Source: Planctomycetota bacterium (GTDB lineage: Bacteria; Planctomycetota; MHYJ01; JACQXL01). From it: a DNA stretch of 64,000 nucleotides. The position numbers and the translations under genes are program-made. Location: positions 1 to 64,000 of the forward strand of contig JACRIK010000021.1 in the NCBI GenBank assembly GCA_016235865.1, given 5' to 3'. Positions 43,490-51,986 of this stretch are shown here, one piece after another; position 1 is the first letter of the stretch, and every line of letters begins with the position of its first letter. The notes under the pieces are model-generated. The model did no database searches and was not told where the DNA came from. It saw only the letters and a program-made list of their open reading frames with translations.

Positions 43490-44155
43490 ATGATTTGCAT
43501 AATCAGAATTCAGGCACAGGAAAAACCGGAACTGCTCTGGAACGATGTCTTATCCAAAAAGGATAAGTTGCAGGAGGTTCTCAACGGCAAGGGGAAAATA
43601 CTCTACCTTTCCAAGCGTCGTAACTATAACGAGGTGAGTTTGTTTGTCCATGTGGCCGATGCGAATATACTTGGATGTTTTATAGCCAATCACCTGGCGA
43701 AACTTGAGGGCGTGACCGGCATCTGGCTGATTAATATGCTTAAGCCCGTGTTTCATCCGTTGCCCAATGATGCGGGAAAGATGAAACGTTATACGGTGAC
43801 GATAAAAGCATACTCGCCGAAACTGGGTGAAATCTACAGCGCGCTGGCTAATCTGGCGCCCTCGGATGATGTTTCTGTCGGTTATCTGGCTTATACCTGC
43901 CACCTTTTTGGTGACTGCATCCAGATTTCCCTGCAGGCGCCGGACAGCGTTAGGATACAGAAATGTATCGACGAAGTTATTAGCAAGATACCCGGCGTTT
44001 TGCGCACCACGCTTTGCGAGATAGAAAGAACCCATCCATTTGTTGCTTACGAGGAGTGGCAGAAATATATTTCCAGGAATGCGGTGCTGGTGGATTGGGA
44101 TGACCGGCATATGGTGGCTCAGTTTTCTACTTATGGAAAGCAGGATTATAAATAA
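43490..44155 (+). CDS. Duplicated RAM/Lrp-ligand-like domain protein, module 1
   Basis: 221 residues, about 80% alike to the module-2 protein at 56512. Two ferredoxin-like halves: 'MICIIRIQAQEKPELLW...HLAKLEGVTGIWLINMLKPVFH' and 'KRYTVTIKAYSPKLGEIYSALANL...IPGVLRTTLCEIERTHP'. The spacing resembles Lrp/AsnC RAM domains or the NapD chaperone fold, without a DNA-binding domain. RBS AGGAGGTGAGG. Ends each module, so perhaps a maturation or ligand-sensing accessory; function not established. Confidence 0.62.
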   Translation: MICIIRIQAQEKPELLWNDVLSKKDKLQEVLNGKGKILYLSKRRNYNEVSLFVHVADANILGCFIANHLAKLEGVTGIWLINMLKPVFHPLPNDAGKMKRYTVTIKAYSPKLGEIYSALANLAPSDDVSVGYLAYTCHLFGDCIQISLQAPDSVRIQKCIDEVISKIPGVLRTTLCEIERTHPFVAYEEWQKYISRNAVLVDWDDRHMVAQFSTYGKQDYK

Positions 44156-44161
44156 GATGAA

Positions 44162-44279
44162 GAATTCTGTTGATACCGAGAGTTGAAGACAGGATTTATT
44201 CATTATTGGTCCCGAAATCATTCGGGACCATACCGCCTCGACCCCGCCCCGGTATTTTATCGGGGCGGGGCTCTCTTTT
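44162..44279 (+). terminator. Module-end terminator element, copy 1
   Basis: GAATTCTGTTGATACCGAGA and the following GTTGAAGACAGGATTT, then GGTCCCGA/TCGGGACC hairpin, CGCCTCG, and the terminator CCCCGCCCCG (44242-44251)/CGGGGCGGGG (44261-44270) with CTCTCTTTT. The 5' 36 bases match the copy at 58536 almost exactly while the hairpin sequences differ. Confidence 0.8.
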
Positions 44280-44385
44280 GTCCTATCAAACCGTTATTGT
44301 CACCACCGGTTTTCTTGTAATCGTATTATTTTTCTTGACCAGGTCGGCAATTAAGATAATTTATAACTCAAGTTACGTACTCCCC

Positions 44386-44455
44386 GTCATTCCGTGCTTG
44401 ACACGGAATCCAGACCGCTTTGGAATTACTGGATTCCCGCCTTCGCGGGAATGAC
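44386..44455. repeat. GTCATTCC..GGAATGAC repeat between modules
   Basis: GTCATTCCGTGCTTGACACG ... CGCGGGAATGAC, intergenic copy of the family translated in lysS. It and the terminator element fill most of the 355-bp gap 44156-44510. Confidence 0.8.
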
Positions 44456-44493
44456 ATAAAGGAGGGCTTGTTAGTAATTGCGTAACTCGTATC

Positions 44494-44499
44494 TATAAT
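44494..44499 (+). promoter_or_regulatory. Possible -10 box of sensor triad 2
   Basis: TATAAT 12 bp before ATG 44511, with a poor -35 (TTAGTA, 17-nt spacing). If used, the transcript is nearly leaderless. Confidence 0.3.
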
Positions 44500-44510
44500 G
44501 TAACAAACTT

Positions 44511-45419
44511 ATGTTAAGATATTGCCTGATACTATTCCCATTCTTTTTTCTATTAGGCGTTTTTGGTTGTGGTGAGTCAGAGCCGCCGATAGAGGTATCT
44601 ATGGCGCAGCGCAATGGGGTTGCCGGAGTCAAACAATTACCAGCCAACGGGTATATCCGGCTGGCCATTACCGGCGTTATCTCGCCTGATAAGACATTTA
44701 AGTACTACGAGGAGTTCATTGATTATTTTTCCAAGCAAATAAATCATCCGGTTCGGTTAGTCCAGCGCGAGAATTACCGTGAGATAAATGACCTGATGAA
44801 ATTAGGCAAGGTTGACATTGCCTTTGTGTGCTCCGGCGCTTATGTGGATGCGGAATCCGGAGGCGGGATGGAGCTTCTGGTTGCGCCTGAGGTGATGGGT
44901 AAGACGGTTTATTATTCTTATATTATTGTGTCGGCTTCTGCGGATGCTCAAGGCATTAAGGAACTAAAAGGGAAATCATTTGCCTTTACAGACCCGCTTT
45001 CCAATTCCGGATATTTAAGCCCTTCTTATATCCTGAAGACCCAATTAGGCGCGACCCCTGAAACATTCTTTAAAGAGATTAAGTTTACCTATAGTCACGA
45101 CATATCAATTAAAGCGGTTGCCCAGGGAAAGATCTATGGTGCGGCTGTGGATAGTTTGGTTTACGAGTATTTTAAGAGAACGGAACCGGAGCTTATTGCT
45201 AAAACAAGGGTTATTCACATTTCGCCGCCCTATGGAATCCCGCCGGTGGTGGTTTATCCCGGATTGCAACCGGAACTGAAAAAGAAGATGCAGGAAATAT
45301 TTCTTAATATGTATCGGGATATTAGCGGTAAATTAATTCTTGATAAATTGATGATAGATAAATTCGTCATAGTTGACAATAGTTTATACGAGTCCGTCCG
45401 CCAGATGGGAAAACATTAG
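44511..45419 (+). CDS. PhnD-like oxyanion-sensing lipoprotein (AioX-like), module 2
   Basis: 302 residues. Lipoprotein signal (ILFPFFFLLGVFGC, Cys at ~20) then the same binding fold as the module-1 protein: 'YIRLAITGVISPDKTFKYYEEFI', 'VDIAFVCSGAYVD', 'YSYIIVSASADAQGIKELKGKSFA', and a shared ending 'ILDKLMIDKFV'. The first copy is anchored by a membrane helix, this one by lipid. Two bases separate it from the sensor kinase gene. Confidence 0.83.
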   Translation: MLRYCLILFPFFFLLGVFGCGESEPPIEVSMAQRNGVAGVKQLPANGYIRLAITGVISPDKTFKYYEEFIDYFSKQINHPVRLVQRENYREINDLMKLGKVDIAFVCSGAYVDAESGGGMELLVAPEVMGKTVYYSYIIVSASADAQGIKELKGKSFAFTDPLSNSGYLSPSYILKTQLGATPETFFKEIKFTYSHDISIKAVAQGKIYGAAVDSLVYEYFKRTEPELIAKTRVIHISPPYGIPPVVVYPGLQPELKKKMQEIFLNMYRDISGKLILDKLMIDKFVIVDNSLYESVRQMGKH

Positions 45420-45420
45420 A

Positions 45421-46854
45421 ATGAGATTGTTTGGTAGTTTAAGAAGCAAGATAATCGGCTCTTTTATTGCCTTGACGTTACTTTTGGGAATGGTTACCAT
45501 CTGGCTGGTTTATAGCCAGGTTAATGGGAATTCCAAAGATGCTTTAATCAGAAAAGGCAGAGGGATTACTCAGGCAATGGTTGAATCGTCAAGGCATCTG
45601 ATTCTTACGGATAATACCTTCCGCCTACAAGAACTTGTTGACACCCTTAAATTATCGGACAACGAAATTAATTATATTTACATAACAGACCGTTATTCTA
45701 TGCCGATAGTTCATACCTTTAAGCAGAATATTCCTGATGATTTACTTAAATTGTCCGTTTCTTATAACAGTTCCCAATTTAAGTATTTTTATCTTAAGGC
45801 AGACAATGATTTTATCCACCATATCATAATGCCGATTGATGACGGCAAGGTCGGGTTTATTTCCCTGGGTTTGAGTGATTCGCATCGCCGGCAGCGAATC
45901 GGGATTATCCTGAGTAATATAATTGTTGTGGCATTGTTCTGTCTAATAGTGGGCGTCATAGGAGCATATATTCTTTCCAGTATTATTACCAGGTCGCTTG
46001 GTAAACTTACCAGGGCGGTAAGCAAGGTTGGCCAGGGTGATTTTAATGTAAAGGTTGATATCCCGTCCGGACACGATGAGATTAGCGAATTGGCCAGGAC
46101 ATTTAATAAAATGTCTGAAGACCTTAAGCAGTATGTCAATCGGCTGAACGATTCGGAAAATAATCTCAAGCGCGCCCAGCAAATGGCTGTGGTCGGACAG
46201 ATGTGCGCCGGGCTGGCGCACGAGATTAACAATCCATTGGACGGCATCCAACGGAGCGTTGAGGTCATTCGTAAGACTCCGGGTGATAATAAAACAAATG
46301 AGACGCTTTTTGTCCTAATCAGCGATGGGTTAAAGAGGATTGAAAATACCATCCGTCAGTTATTGGCGTATGCCAGATATCAGCCGAATTTTGGACCGGT
46401 GGATATTAATAGCATTATCCAAGACGTGTTCAGGTTAATGGAGCCGCGGATTAAAGAAAATGAAATAGAAGTTGTAATGCAACCGGATAAGGCGCTTCCG
46501 TTGTTATCGGCAGACCGGAATGGGATGTTCCAGGTAATCTCTAATTTACTCTCAAATGCGCTTGATATTCTTCCGAAAAAAGGTAAAATAATCATTCGGA
46601 CGTCCTGGCGGCCGGCTGATAATATCGCGGAAGTATCTTTTGAGGATAATGGTCCGGGGATTACCGAAGGAATTAAGAAACGGATCTTTGAACCGTTTTT
46701 TACTACCAAGGAAATGGGTAAGGGAACGGGACTGGGATTGTTTATCAGCAAGAGTATTATTGAACAGCATCAGGGTTCTATCCGGGTGGAATCGGCAGTT
46801 GGTAAAGGGTCTTGTTTTATAATAGAACTGCCGCTTAAAGGACATCGGAACTAA
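45421..46854 (+). CDS. HAMP-domain sensor histidine kinase, module 2
   Basis: 477 residues. Membrane segments at ~10-30 and ~165-190 ('IIVVALFCLIVGVIGAYILSSII'), HAMP 'LGKLTRAVSKVGQGDFNVKVDI', H-box 'CAGLAHEINNPLDGI', HATPase 'LLSNALDILP', 'DNGPGITEG', 'GKGTGLGLFIS'. ATG 45421 taken because the earlier ATG overlaps the upstream gene by 47 bp and adds non-homologous residues. Confidence 0.92.
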   Translation: MRLFGSLRSKIIGSFIALTLLLGMVTIWLVYSQVNGNSKDALIRKGRGITQAMVESSRHLILTDNTFRLQELVDTLKLSDNEINYIYITDRYSMPIVHTFKQNIPDDLLKLSVSYNSSQFKYFYLKADNDFIHHIIMPIDDGKVGFISLGLSDSHRRQRIGIILSNIIVVALFCLIVGVIGAYILSSIITRSLGKLTRAVSKVGQGDFNVKVDIPSGHDEISELARTFNKMSEDLKQYVNRLNDSENNLKRAQQMAVVGQMCAGLAHEINNPLDGIQRSVEVIRKTPGDNKTNETLFVLISDGLKRIENTIRQLLAYARYQPNFGPVDINSIIQDVFRLMEPRIKENEIEVVMQPDKALPLLSADRNGMFQVISNLLSNALDILPKKGKIIIRTSWRPADNIAEVSFEDNGPGITEGIKKRIFEPFFTTKEMGKGTGLGLFISKSIIEQHQGSIRVESAVGKGSCFIIELPLKGHRN

Positions 46855-46855
46855 T

Positions 46856-48241
46856 ATGAAAAAACATATATTGGTCATAGACGATGAAGAGATAGAGCGG
46901 ATTTCCATTCAGGCGCAACTTACCTCGGAGGGTTACCGGGTTACTACCTGCCCTGAGGTAATCTGCGCTTTGAAGGAACTGGGAAAAGACCCGGATGGAT
47001 ACGATATCATCCTCTGCGACATCAGAATGCCCGGTCTGGACGGCTATGCCTTTTTGGAACAGATTAAGGCGAAATTCCCCGCGCTGACTGTGATAATGAT
47101 GACCGCTTACGGGACGATTGAGGGGGCGGTCAAGTCAATGCGCCACGGCGCCTATGACTATATTACCAAGCCATTCACGATTGACGAACTGTCCATAAAA
47201 CTGGAACATGCCCTGGAATACCGCAATAAGGTCCAGGAAAATATTATGCTTAAAGAAGCGCTGAAGGGCAAGCACCAATTTTCCAATCTGGTCGGGAAGA
47301 GCAAGGCAATGCAGGGGATATTTGATAAGATTCAGGTGGTGGCTCCGACTAATACTACAATCCTGCTTCAGGGCGAAACCGGCTCTGGTAAAGAAGTGAT
47401 TGCCTCGGCGATTCACTACAATAGCCCGCGAAAGGATAAACCGTTAATCAAGGTGAGTTGCGCCATGCTTAGTAAAGAGGTGCTGGAAAGCGAATTGTTC
47501 GGTCACGAGGCCGGCTCATTTACCGGCGCCATCAAGATGAAAAAGGGCCGGTTTGAATTGGCCAATACCGGCACGCTTTTCCTGGACGAGGTTGATGATA
47601 TTCCCTACGAGCTTCAGGTCAAACTTCTTCGGGTGATTGAGCAGAAGGCGTTTGAGCGGGTGGGCGGCGAGACGGCTATCCAGTCAGACGTCCGCCTTAT
47701 TGCCGCCTCAAAATATCCACTTCAGGAACTGGTCAAACAGGGTAAGTTCCGGGACGACCTCTATTACCGCCTGGCCGTGGTTACCGTTAATATCCCGCCT
47801 TTAAGGGAAAGAAAAGAGGATATTCCGCTTCTGGTGAACTACTTCGTCAATAAATATCGCAACGAGATTAGACAGGAAACAAGAGATAATACAAGCGATA
47901 TGCAGATTCCGGATGAGGTGTTAAGATATCTAATGGATTACGACTGGCCCGGCAATATCCGGGAATTAGAAAATGTAATTAAACACATCCTGACGGTAAA
48001 TAAGACCGGACAACTCAAAGTCGGCGACCTGCCGGAATCGGTGGTTATCCCGCGGCTCCTTGACCTGAAATCCCAGGGGACGGTAAAACTCTCTTCTGTA
48101 GTGGGCAAGGTAGAACGCGAAGTGATAGAATGGGCGCTCCAGAAGGCCGGGGGCAACCAGACCAAGGCCGCCGAGATATTGGGCATACCCAGAACGACCC
48201 TAAGAGAAAAGATGGCCAGCATTATTCATAAACATTTATAA
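46856..48241 (+). CDS. NtrC-family sigma-54-dependent response regulator, module 2
   Basis: 461 residues. Receiver 'VIDDEE' and 'IILCDIRMPGLDG'; AAA+ Walker A 'GETGSGKE'; the sigma-54 contact loop reads GSFTGA instead of GAFTGA; C-terminal Fis HTH 'TKAAEILGIPRTTLREKM'. Expected to act on the sigma-54 promoter at 49169. A strong terminator-like hairpin follows. Confidence 0.94.
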   Translation: MKKHILVIDDEEIERISIQAQLTSEGYRVTTCPEVICALKELGKDPDGYDIILCDIRMPGLDGYAFLEQIKAKFPALTVIMMTAYGTIEGAVKSMRHGAYDYITKPFTIDELSIKLEHALEYRNKVQENIMLKEALKGKHQFSNLVGKSKAMQGIFDKIQVVAPTNTTILLQGETGSGKEVIASAIHYNSPRKDKPLIKVSCAMLSKEVLESELFGHEAGSFTGAIKMKKGRFELANTGTLFLDEVDDIPYELQVKLLRVIEQKAFERVGGETAIQSDVRLIAASKYPLQELVKQGKFRDDLYYRLAVVTVNIPPLRERKEDIPLLVNYFVNKYRNEIRQETRDNTSDMQIPDEVLRYLMDYDWPGNIRELENVIKHILTVNKTGQLKVGDLPESVVIPRLLDLKSQGTVKLSSVVGKVEREVIEWALQKAGGNQTKAAEILGIPRTTLREKMASIIHKHL

Positions 48242-48287
48242 GATTTCGTCTGAGACCGTCTGAGGATTGTTATATCATAAGGGCAAT

Positions 48288-48338
48288 CCAGCACATAACC
48301 TCTACTTTGGGCTACCCAAGTTGAAGGTTATGTGCTGG
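48288..48338 (+). terminator. Terminator-like hairpin after regulator 2
   Basis: Perfect 14-bp stem CCAGCACATAACCT / AGGTTATGTGCTGG, with an inner TTGGG-CT-ACCCAA, then GGCTACTTTAA. Forty-seven bases after the stop codon. Confidence 0.65.
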
Positions 48339-48483
48339 GCTACTTTAATGGTATAGGCCTGAACATCTAAAACACTTTAGCATCATTTTGACCATTGTAT
48401 GAATCTGTGATGGAACGGCTCAAGCCGGATTAGTCATAGTTATAGTGGTTATTATTGAAAATCTAACATGGTATTCACCCAAT

Positions 48484-48547
48484 GTCATTCCCGCGAAAGC
48501 GGGAATCCAGATAAAAAGGACTGGATACCTGCTTCCGCAGGTATGAC
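48484..48547. repeat. GTCATTCCC..GTATGAC repeat upstream of array 3
   Basis: GTCATTCCCGCGAAAGCGGG ... GCTTCCGCAGGTATGAC. Typical copy of the palindromic family, intergenic. Confidence 0.85.
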
Positions 48548-48594
48548 AGGTAATGACAACTTTTGACTAATAACCACTATATATATAAAGGGGG

Positions 48595-48918
48595 TGGCAT
48601 CATCTTCACACTTGATATGGGTCATCTTCACGCTTGATATGGGTCGTCTTCACGCTTGATATGGGTCATCTTCACACTTGATATGGGTCGTCTTCACGCT
48701 TGATATGGGTCGTCTTCACACTTGATATGGGTCATCTTCACGCTTGATATGGGTCATCTTCACACTTGATATGGGTCGTCTTCACGCTTGATATGGGTCA
48801 TCTTCACACTTGATATGGGTCATCTTCACACTTGATATGGGTCATCTTCACGCTTGGTATGGGTCATCTTCACACTGGGTGGGGGTCATCTTACCCCAGG
48901 GGGGGCTACACCCCCCTG
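48595..48918. repeat. 22-bp tandem repeat array 3 (about 14 units)
   Basis: Unit GGGTCATCTTCACGCTTGAT plus AT; the core TGGGTCATCTTCAC is the reverse complement of array 2's core. Units alternate CGC/CAC and CAT/CGT. Its right end (48877-48918) is identical in reverse complement to the left end of array 2. Located between regulator 2 and its sigma-54 promoter, as array 4 is for regulator 1. Confidence 0.95.
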
Positions 48919-49012
48919 ACCAATGTCATAACCTGCACCTTTTGCAACATTTTGCCACTCCTGGACCTGACCCACCAAGTAGCCCTATTATTAGTAAAAT
49001 AACAGACCAAAA

Positions 49013-49039
49013 TCCGTCATATACACACAAACTGACGGA
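49013..49039 (+). promoter_or_regulatory. TCCGTCA-N13-TGACGGA inverted repeat, candidate activator site
   Basis: Perfect 7-bp arms, about 145 bp upstream of the sigma-54 promoter of module 2, the usual place for an NtrC-type enhancer. Differs from the module-1 operator. Confidence 0.55.
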
Positions 49040-49135
49040 ATAAGGTCATAGAATAGTCATAATTAAGGAATATAATCACTATTATTAGTAATTTTTATCA
49101 CTTTCTACCCATTATATTACAATAAGTTACGGCAA

Positions 49136-49184
49136 TCACTGTGAAATTTTTAGTTTATTAGGCATATCTGGCACGATATTTGCA
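49136..49184 (+). promoter_or_regulatory. Sigma-54 promoter of module 2 with TCACTGTGA box
   Basis: TGGCACG-N4-TTGCA: GG at 49170-49171, GC at 49182-49183. TCACTGTGA at 49136-49144 is 34-35 nt upstream, followed by AATTTT as in module 1. Predicted start near 49195, only two bases before the rex ATG. Confidence 0.85.
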
Positions 49185-49196
49185 TATACATAGAAC

Positions 49197-49886
49197 ATGA
49201 TAGAGAAAGTATTAAACCCGCAGAAGAAGGTTCCGAGCCCTACAATATCCCGCCTGTTTACCTATTATCGGGCATTGTTAGAATCTCGTGAGACCGCCTA
49301 TATCTCTTCTGAAGAATTAGCCAAACTCACGGGTTGTATGGCGGCGCAGATTAGAAAAGACCTGACCTATTTCGGGGAATTCGGAACGCCGGGCAAGGGT
49401 TATAAAGTAGAGGAATTAAGCCAGCGTCTCAGGAGTATTTTAGGGATTGACCATGATTGGGAGGTGGTATTAATCGGGGTTGGGAATGTGGGTCGGGCGC
49501 TGCTTTCTTATCAGGGACTAAAGAGCCAGGGCTTTAAGGTTACCCAGTTATTTGACAATGACTCTAAGAAGATAGGCATGTCCTGTGCTGGATTGAGGAT
49601 AAAAGATATTGCAAGCATAAAAGAGGAACTCCGGAATAATCAGGTCAAAATGGCGATTATTACGGTTCCGGCTAATTTAGCCCAGGAGGTGGCTGACCTT
49701 ATCGTGGAGGCGGGCATCAAGGCCATACTGAATTTTGCACCGACCAGGATATCAGCGCCGGCAGATGTCAACATATTGAATATTGATATTACCAACGAAT
49801 TAACCAGATTGTCTTATTATCTGACGCAATCGGCCCTGTTCGGGGTGAGTAGGCTATCCCAGCAACCGACAAATGAGATAGGGTAA
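49197..49886 (+). CDS. rex: Redox-sensing transcriptional repressor Rex
   Basis: 229 residues. N-terminal winged helix ('PSPTISRLFTYYRALLES...AQIRKDLTYFGEFGTPGKGY'), Rossmann domain with 'IGVGNVGRALLSY' NAD(H)-binding loop and acidic 'FDND', and a C-terminal helix for domain swapping. It releases DNA when NADH is high. An in-frame TAG lies just upstream, so ATG 49197 is the only plausible start; it is without an RBS and almost coincides with the predicted sigma-54 start site. Confidence 0.95.
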   Translation: MIEKVLNPQKKVPSPTISRLFTYYRALLESRETAYISSEELAKLTGCMAAQIRKDLTYFGEFGTPGKGYKVEELSQRLRSILGIDHDWEVVLIGVGNVGRALLSYQGLKSQGFKVTQLFDNDSKKIGMSCAGLRIKDIASIKEELRNNQVKMAIITVPANLAQEVADLIVEAGIKAILNFAPTRISAPADVNILNIDITNELTRLSYYLTQSALFGVSRLSQQPTNEIG

Positions 49887-49913
49887 TTTTTTTATATAGA
49901 TTGGTAACTGTAT

Positions 49914-49922
49914 TCACAGTGA
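49914..49922 (+). promoter_or_regulatory. TCACAGTGA box between rex and the molybdoenzyme operon
   Basis: Same 9-mer (opposite strand form) as at 38965, 39124 and 49136; 41 nt before the iron-sulfur subunit start. Candidate operator for Rex or the local regulator. Confidence 0.5.
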
Positions 49923-49962
49923 TAATAATGACAGATACTAACATTAAAAAAGGAGTAATGGT

Positions 49963-50775
49963 ATGGAAAAAGTGAAAAACAGTGAGGTAACCCGTCGCGG
50001 TTTTTTGCAGACCGCTCTGGTTACCGCGGGAACTGTGGCAGCGACGACTGCCTTAGGGAAAAATCTGATGGGGGCGCAAGAAACCAAGCCGAATAAGATT
50101 CGGCGCTGGGCAATGGTCATTGACCTGCGCAGATGTGTCGGCTGCGAGGCCTGCACCGTTGCCTGCAAGGTGGAGAATAACATCCCGATAGACCATTCCA
50201 AAACAGCGGGTCGTAAGATTATGTGGCAGGAGGTCTTGACCACCGAGGGCGGTAAATATCCGCACCCCAACCGCAAGTTCGTCCCCCGGCCCTGTATGCA
50301 TTGCGAAAACCCTTCCTGCGTCAAGGTCTGCCCGGTCGGCGCCACCTATCAGGACAAGGAAAGGGGATTGGTCCTCCAGCGGTATGAACGGTGCATCGGA
50401 TGCCGTTATTGCGCTACGGCCTGTCCCTACGGCGTGCGTTATTTCAACTGGTCCAAACCTGAATCGCCGATCTACCAGGCGGATGCAAAGAACCCGAATG
50501 TGGAGACCCGTTATAAGGGGATTATGGAAAAGTGTACTTACTGCGTGCACCGGATAAAAGAAGCCGAAGACCGTGCGCAACGCGAGGGACGCGATATCCG
50601 CGATGGCGAGGTTCAGCCGGCCTGCGTGCTTACCTGTGCCGGACGGGCCCGGTTCTTTGGCGACCTCAATGACCCGAACAGCCAGGTTTCTCAACTGGCC
50701 CGGAGCGGCCGGGAATTTCATCTCCTGGAACATCTCGGTAATGAACCAAAAACCACTTATTTAAAGGAGGCATAA
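49963..50775 (+). CDS. Tat-exported four-[4Fe-4S] electron-transfer subunit (CISM B subunit)
   Basis: 270 residues. Twin-arginine signal 'TRRGFLQTALVTAG'. Ferredoxin motifs: 'CVGCEACTVAC', 'PCMHCENPSCVKVCP', 'CIGCRYCATACPYG', 'CTYC...C...C', giving four cubane clusters as in PsrB/TtrB/ArrB/DmsB. Transfers electrons between the NrfD membrane subunit and the molybdenum subunit. First structural gene after rex. RBS AAGGAG. Confidence 0.93.
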   Translation: MEKVKNSEVTRRGFLQTALVTAGTVAATTALGKNLMGAQETKPNKIRRWAMVIDLRRCVGCEACTVACKVENNIPIDHSKTAGRKIMWQEVLTTEGGKYPHPNRKFVPRPCMHCENPSCVKVCPVGATYQDKERGLVLQRYERCIGCRYCATACPYGVRYFNWSKPESPIYQADAKNPNVETRYKGIMEKCTYCVHRIKEAEDRAQREGRDIRDGEVQPACVLTCAGRARFFGDLNDPNSQVSQLARSGREFHLLEHLGNEPKTTYLKEA

Positions 50776-50779
50776 CATT

Positions 50780-51958
50780 ATGGAAAATGTAAAAGTAAAA
50801 CCGCATCCCCTGTTTTATCCGGTAATAATCGGCGCATTGGGTCTGATGGCCGCCGCTGTCTATGCCTGGATTACCCAGATTACCGATGGTCTGGGCGTAA
50901 CCGGGATGAGCCGGCCGATTACCTGGGGTATCTACATTATCAATTTTGTATTCTTCATCGGCGTGAGCGCCGGCGGCATTGCCGTGGCCGCGCTGGCTAA
51001 CTTAGGCGGGATTGCCCGGTATAAATCCATCAGCCGTATCAGCGAGGTGGTGGCTATTATCAGTTTAGTCCTGGCCCTGACGGCTATTTTCCTAGACCTG
51101 GGCCGGCCTGAACGATTTTACAACCTGATTCTATATGCCCAGTTTTTCTCGCCGCTAACCTGGGATATGGTGATTATTAATATCTACTTCGTCCTGTGCG
51201 CCGGATTGCTCTACGCCAGTCTTAAGGGTAATGACAAAATGGTAAAGACCCTATCCTGGATTTCACTGCCGGTCTTTGTTATGGTTCATTCCGTAACGGC
51301 CTGGATATTCGGTTTGGTCAAAGGCCAGCCCGGCTGGCACAGTGCGATACTGGCGCCGCTGTTTATTGTTTCAGCGCTGGCTTCCGGATTGGGAATGGTT
51401 ATTCTGGCCTTGTTATTCACCAAAAAGGTCTGGCGTACGCCGTTGCACCATATTGAGGACGATGTTACGCTCGGTTTAGGCCGTTATTTCAAAATACTCC
51501 TGCCCGTGCTTTTCTATTTCTTGTTCTCGGAATTCATTACGATTGCCTATGCCAATGTGCCGGAACATAACCGGATTTTGTCGGAATTATTCACCGGTAA
51601 TTTCGCTTATATTTTCTGGTTTGATATGGTTCTGGGCATCGTTGTACCGTTTATATTGATTATGTCGCCGCTGGGCAACACGTATTCCGGGGTGGCGGTT
51701 ACGGCCGTTTTAACCACGTTAGGCGTGCTGGCTGAACGGACCAATATTATTCTGCCGACATTCTATCACCACGATCTGATTAGCACGCCAGCGGTTTATA
51801 CTCCGACCTGGGTGGAATGGGTGCTGATGCTTGGTTTATGGTCCGGCGGTTTACTGCTTTACTCAATTGCCCTAAGATTTATACCGGCCCATAAACCTGC
51901 GCCGGTTATTCCTGCATCCTATCAGCGCAGGGAGGTTTTAGAGGGAACCAGGATTTAA
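50780..51958 (+). CDS. NrfD/PsrC-family membrane quinol-oxidising subunit
   Basis: 392 residues with about nine to ten membrane helices; 'GVSAGGIAVAALANLGG', 'LDLGRPERFYNLILYAQFFSPLTWDM' and 'HSVTAWIFGLVKGQPGWHSAILAP' are NrfD-family features. Exchanges electrons with menaquinol. Four bases after the B subunit. Confidence 0.92.
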   Translation: MENVKVKPHPLFYPVIIGALGLMAAAVYAWITQITDGLGVTGMSRPITWGIYIINFVFFIGVSAGGIAVAALANLGGIARYKSISRISEVVAIISLVLALTAIFLDLGRPERFYNLILYAQFFSPLTWDMVIINIYFVLCAGLLYASLKGNDKMVKTLSWISLPVFVMVHSVTAWIFGLVKGQPGWHSAILAPLFIVSALASGLGMVILALLFTKKVWRTPLHHIEDDVTLGLGRYFKILLPVLFYFLFSEFITIAYANVPEHNRILSELFTGNFAYIFWFDMVLGIVVPFILIMSPLGNTYSGVAVTAVLTTLGVLAERTNIILPTFYHHDLISTPAVYTPTWVEWVLMLGLWSGGLLLYSIALRFIPAHKPAPVIPASYQRREVLEGTRI

Positions 51959-51986
51959 TTAACCTAAAATAAAGGAGACGCGCGAT

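Noticed and set aside
48810-49043. 77-aa frame at the end of array 3
   Set aside because: Made of repeat units plus the array terminus; no RBS, and it overlaps the candidate enhancer at 49013.
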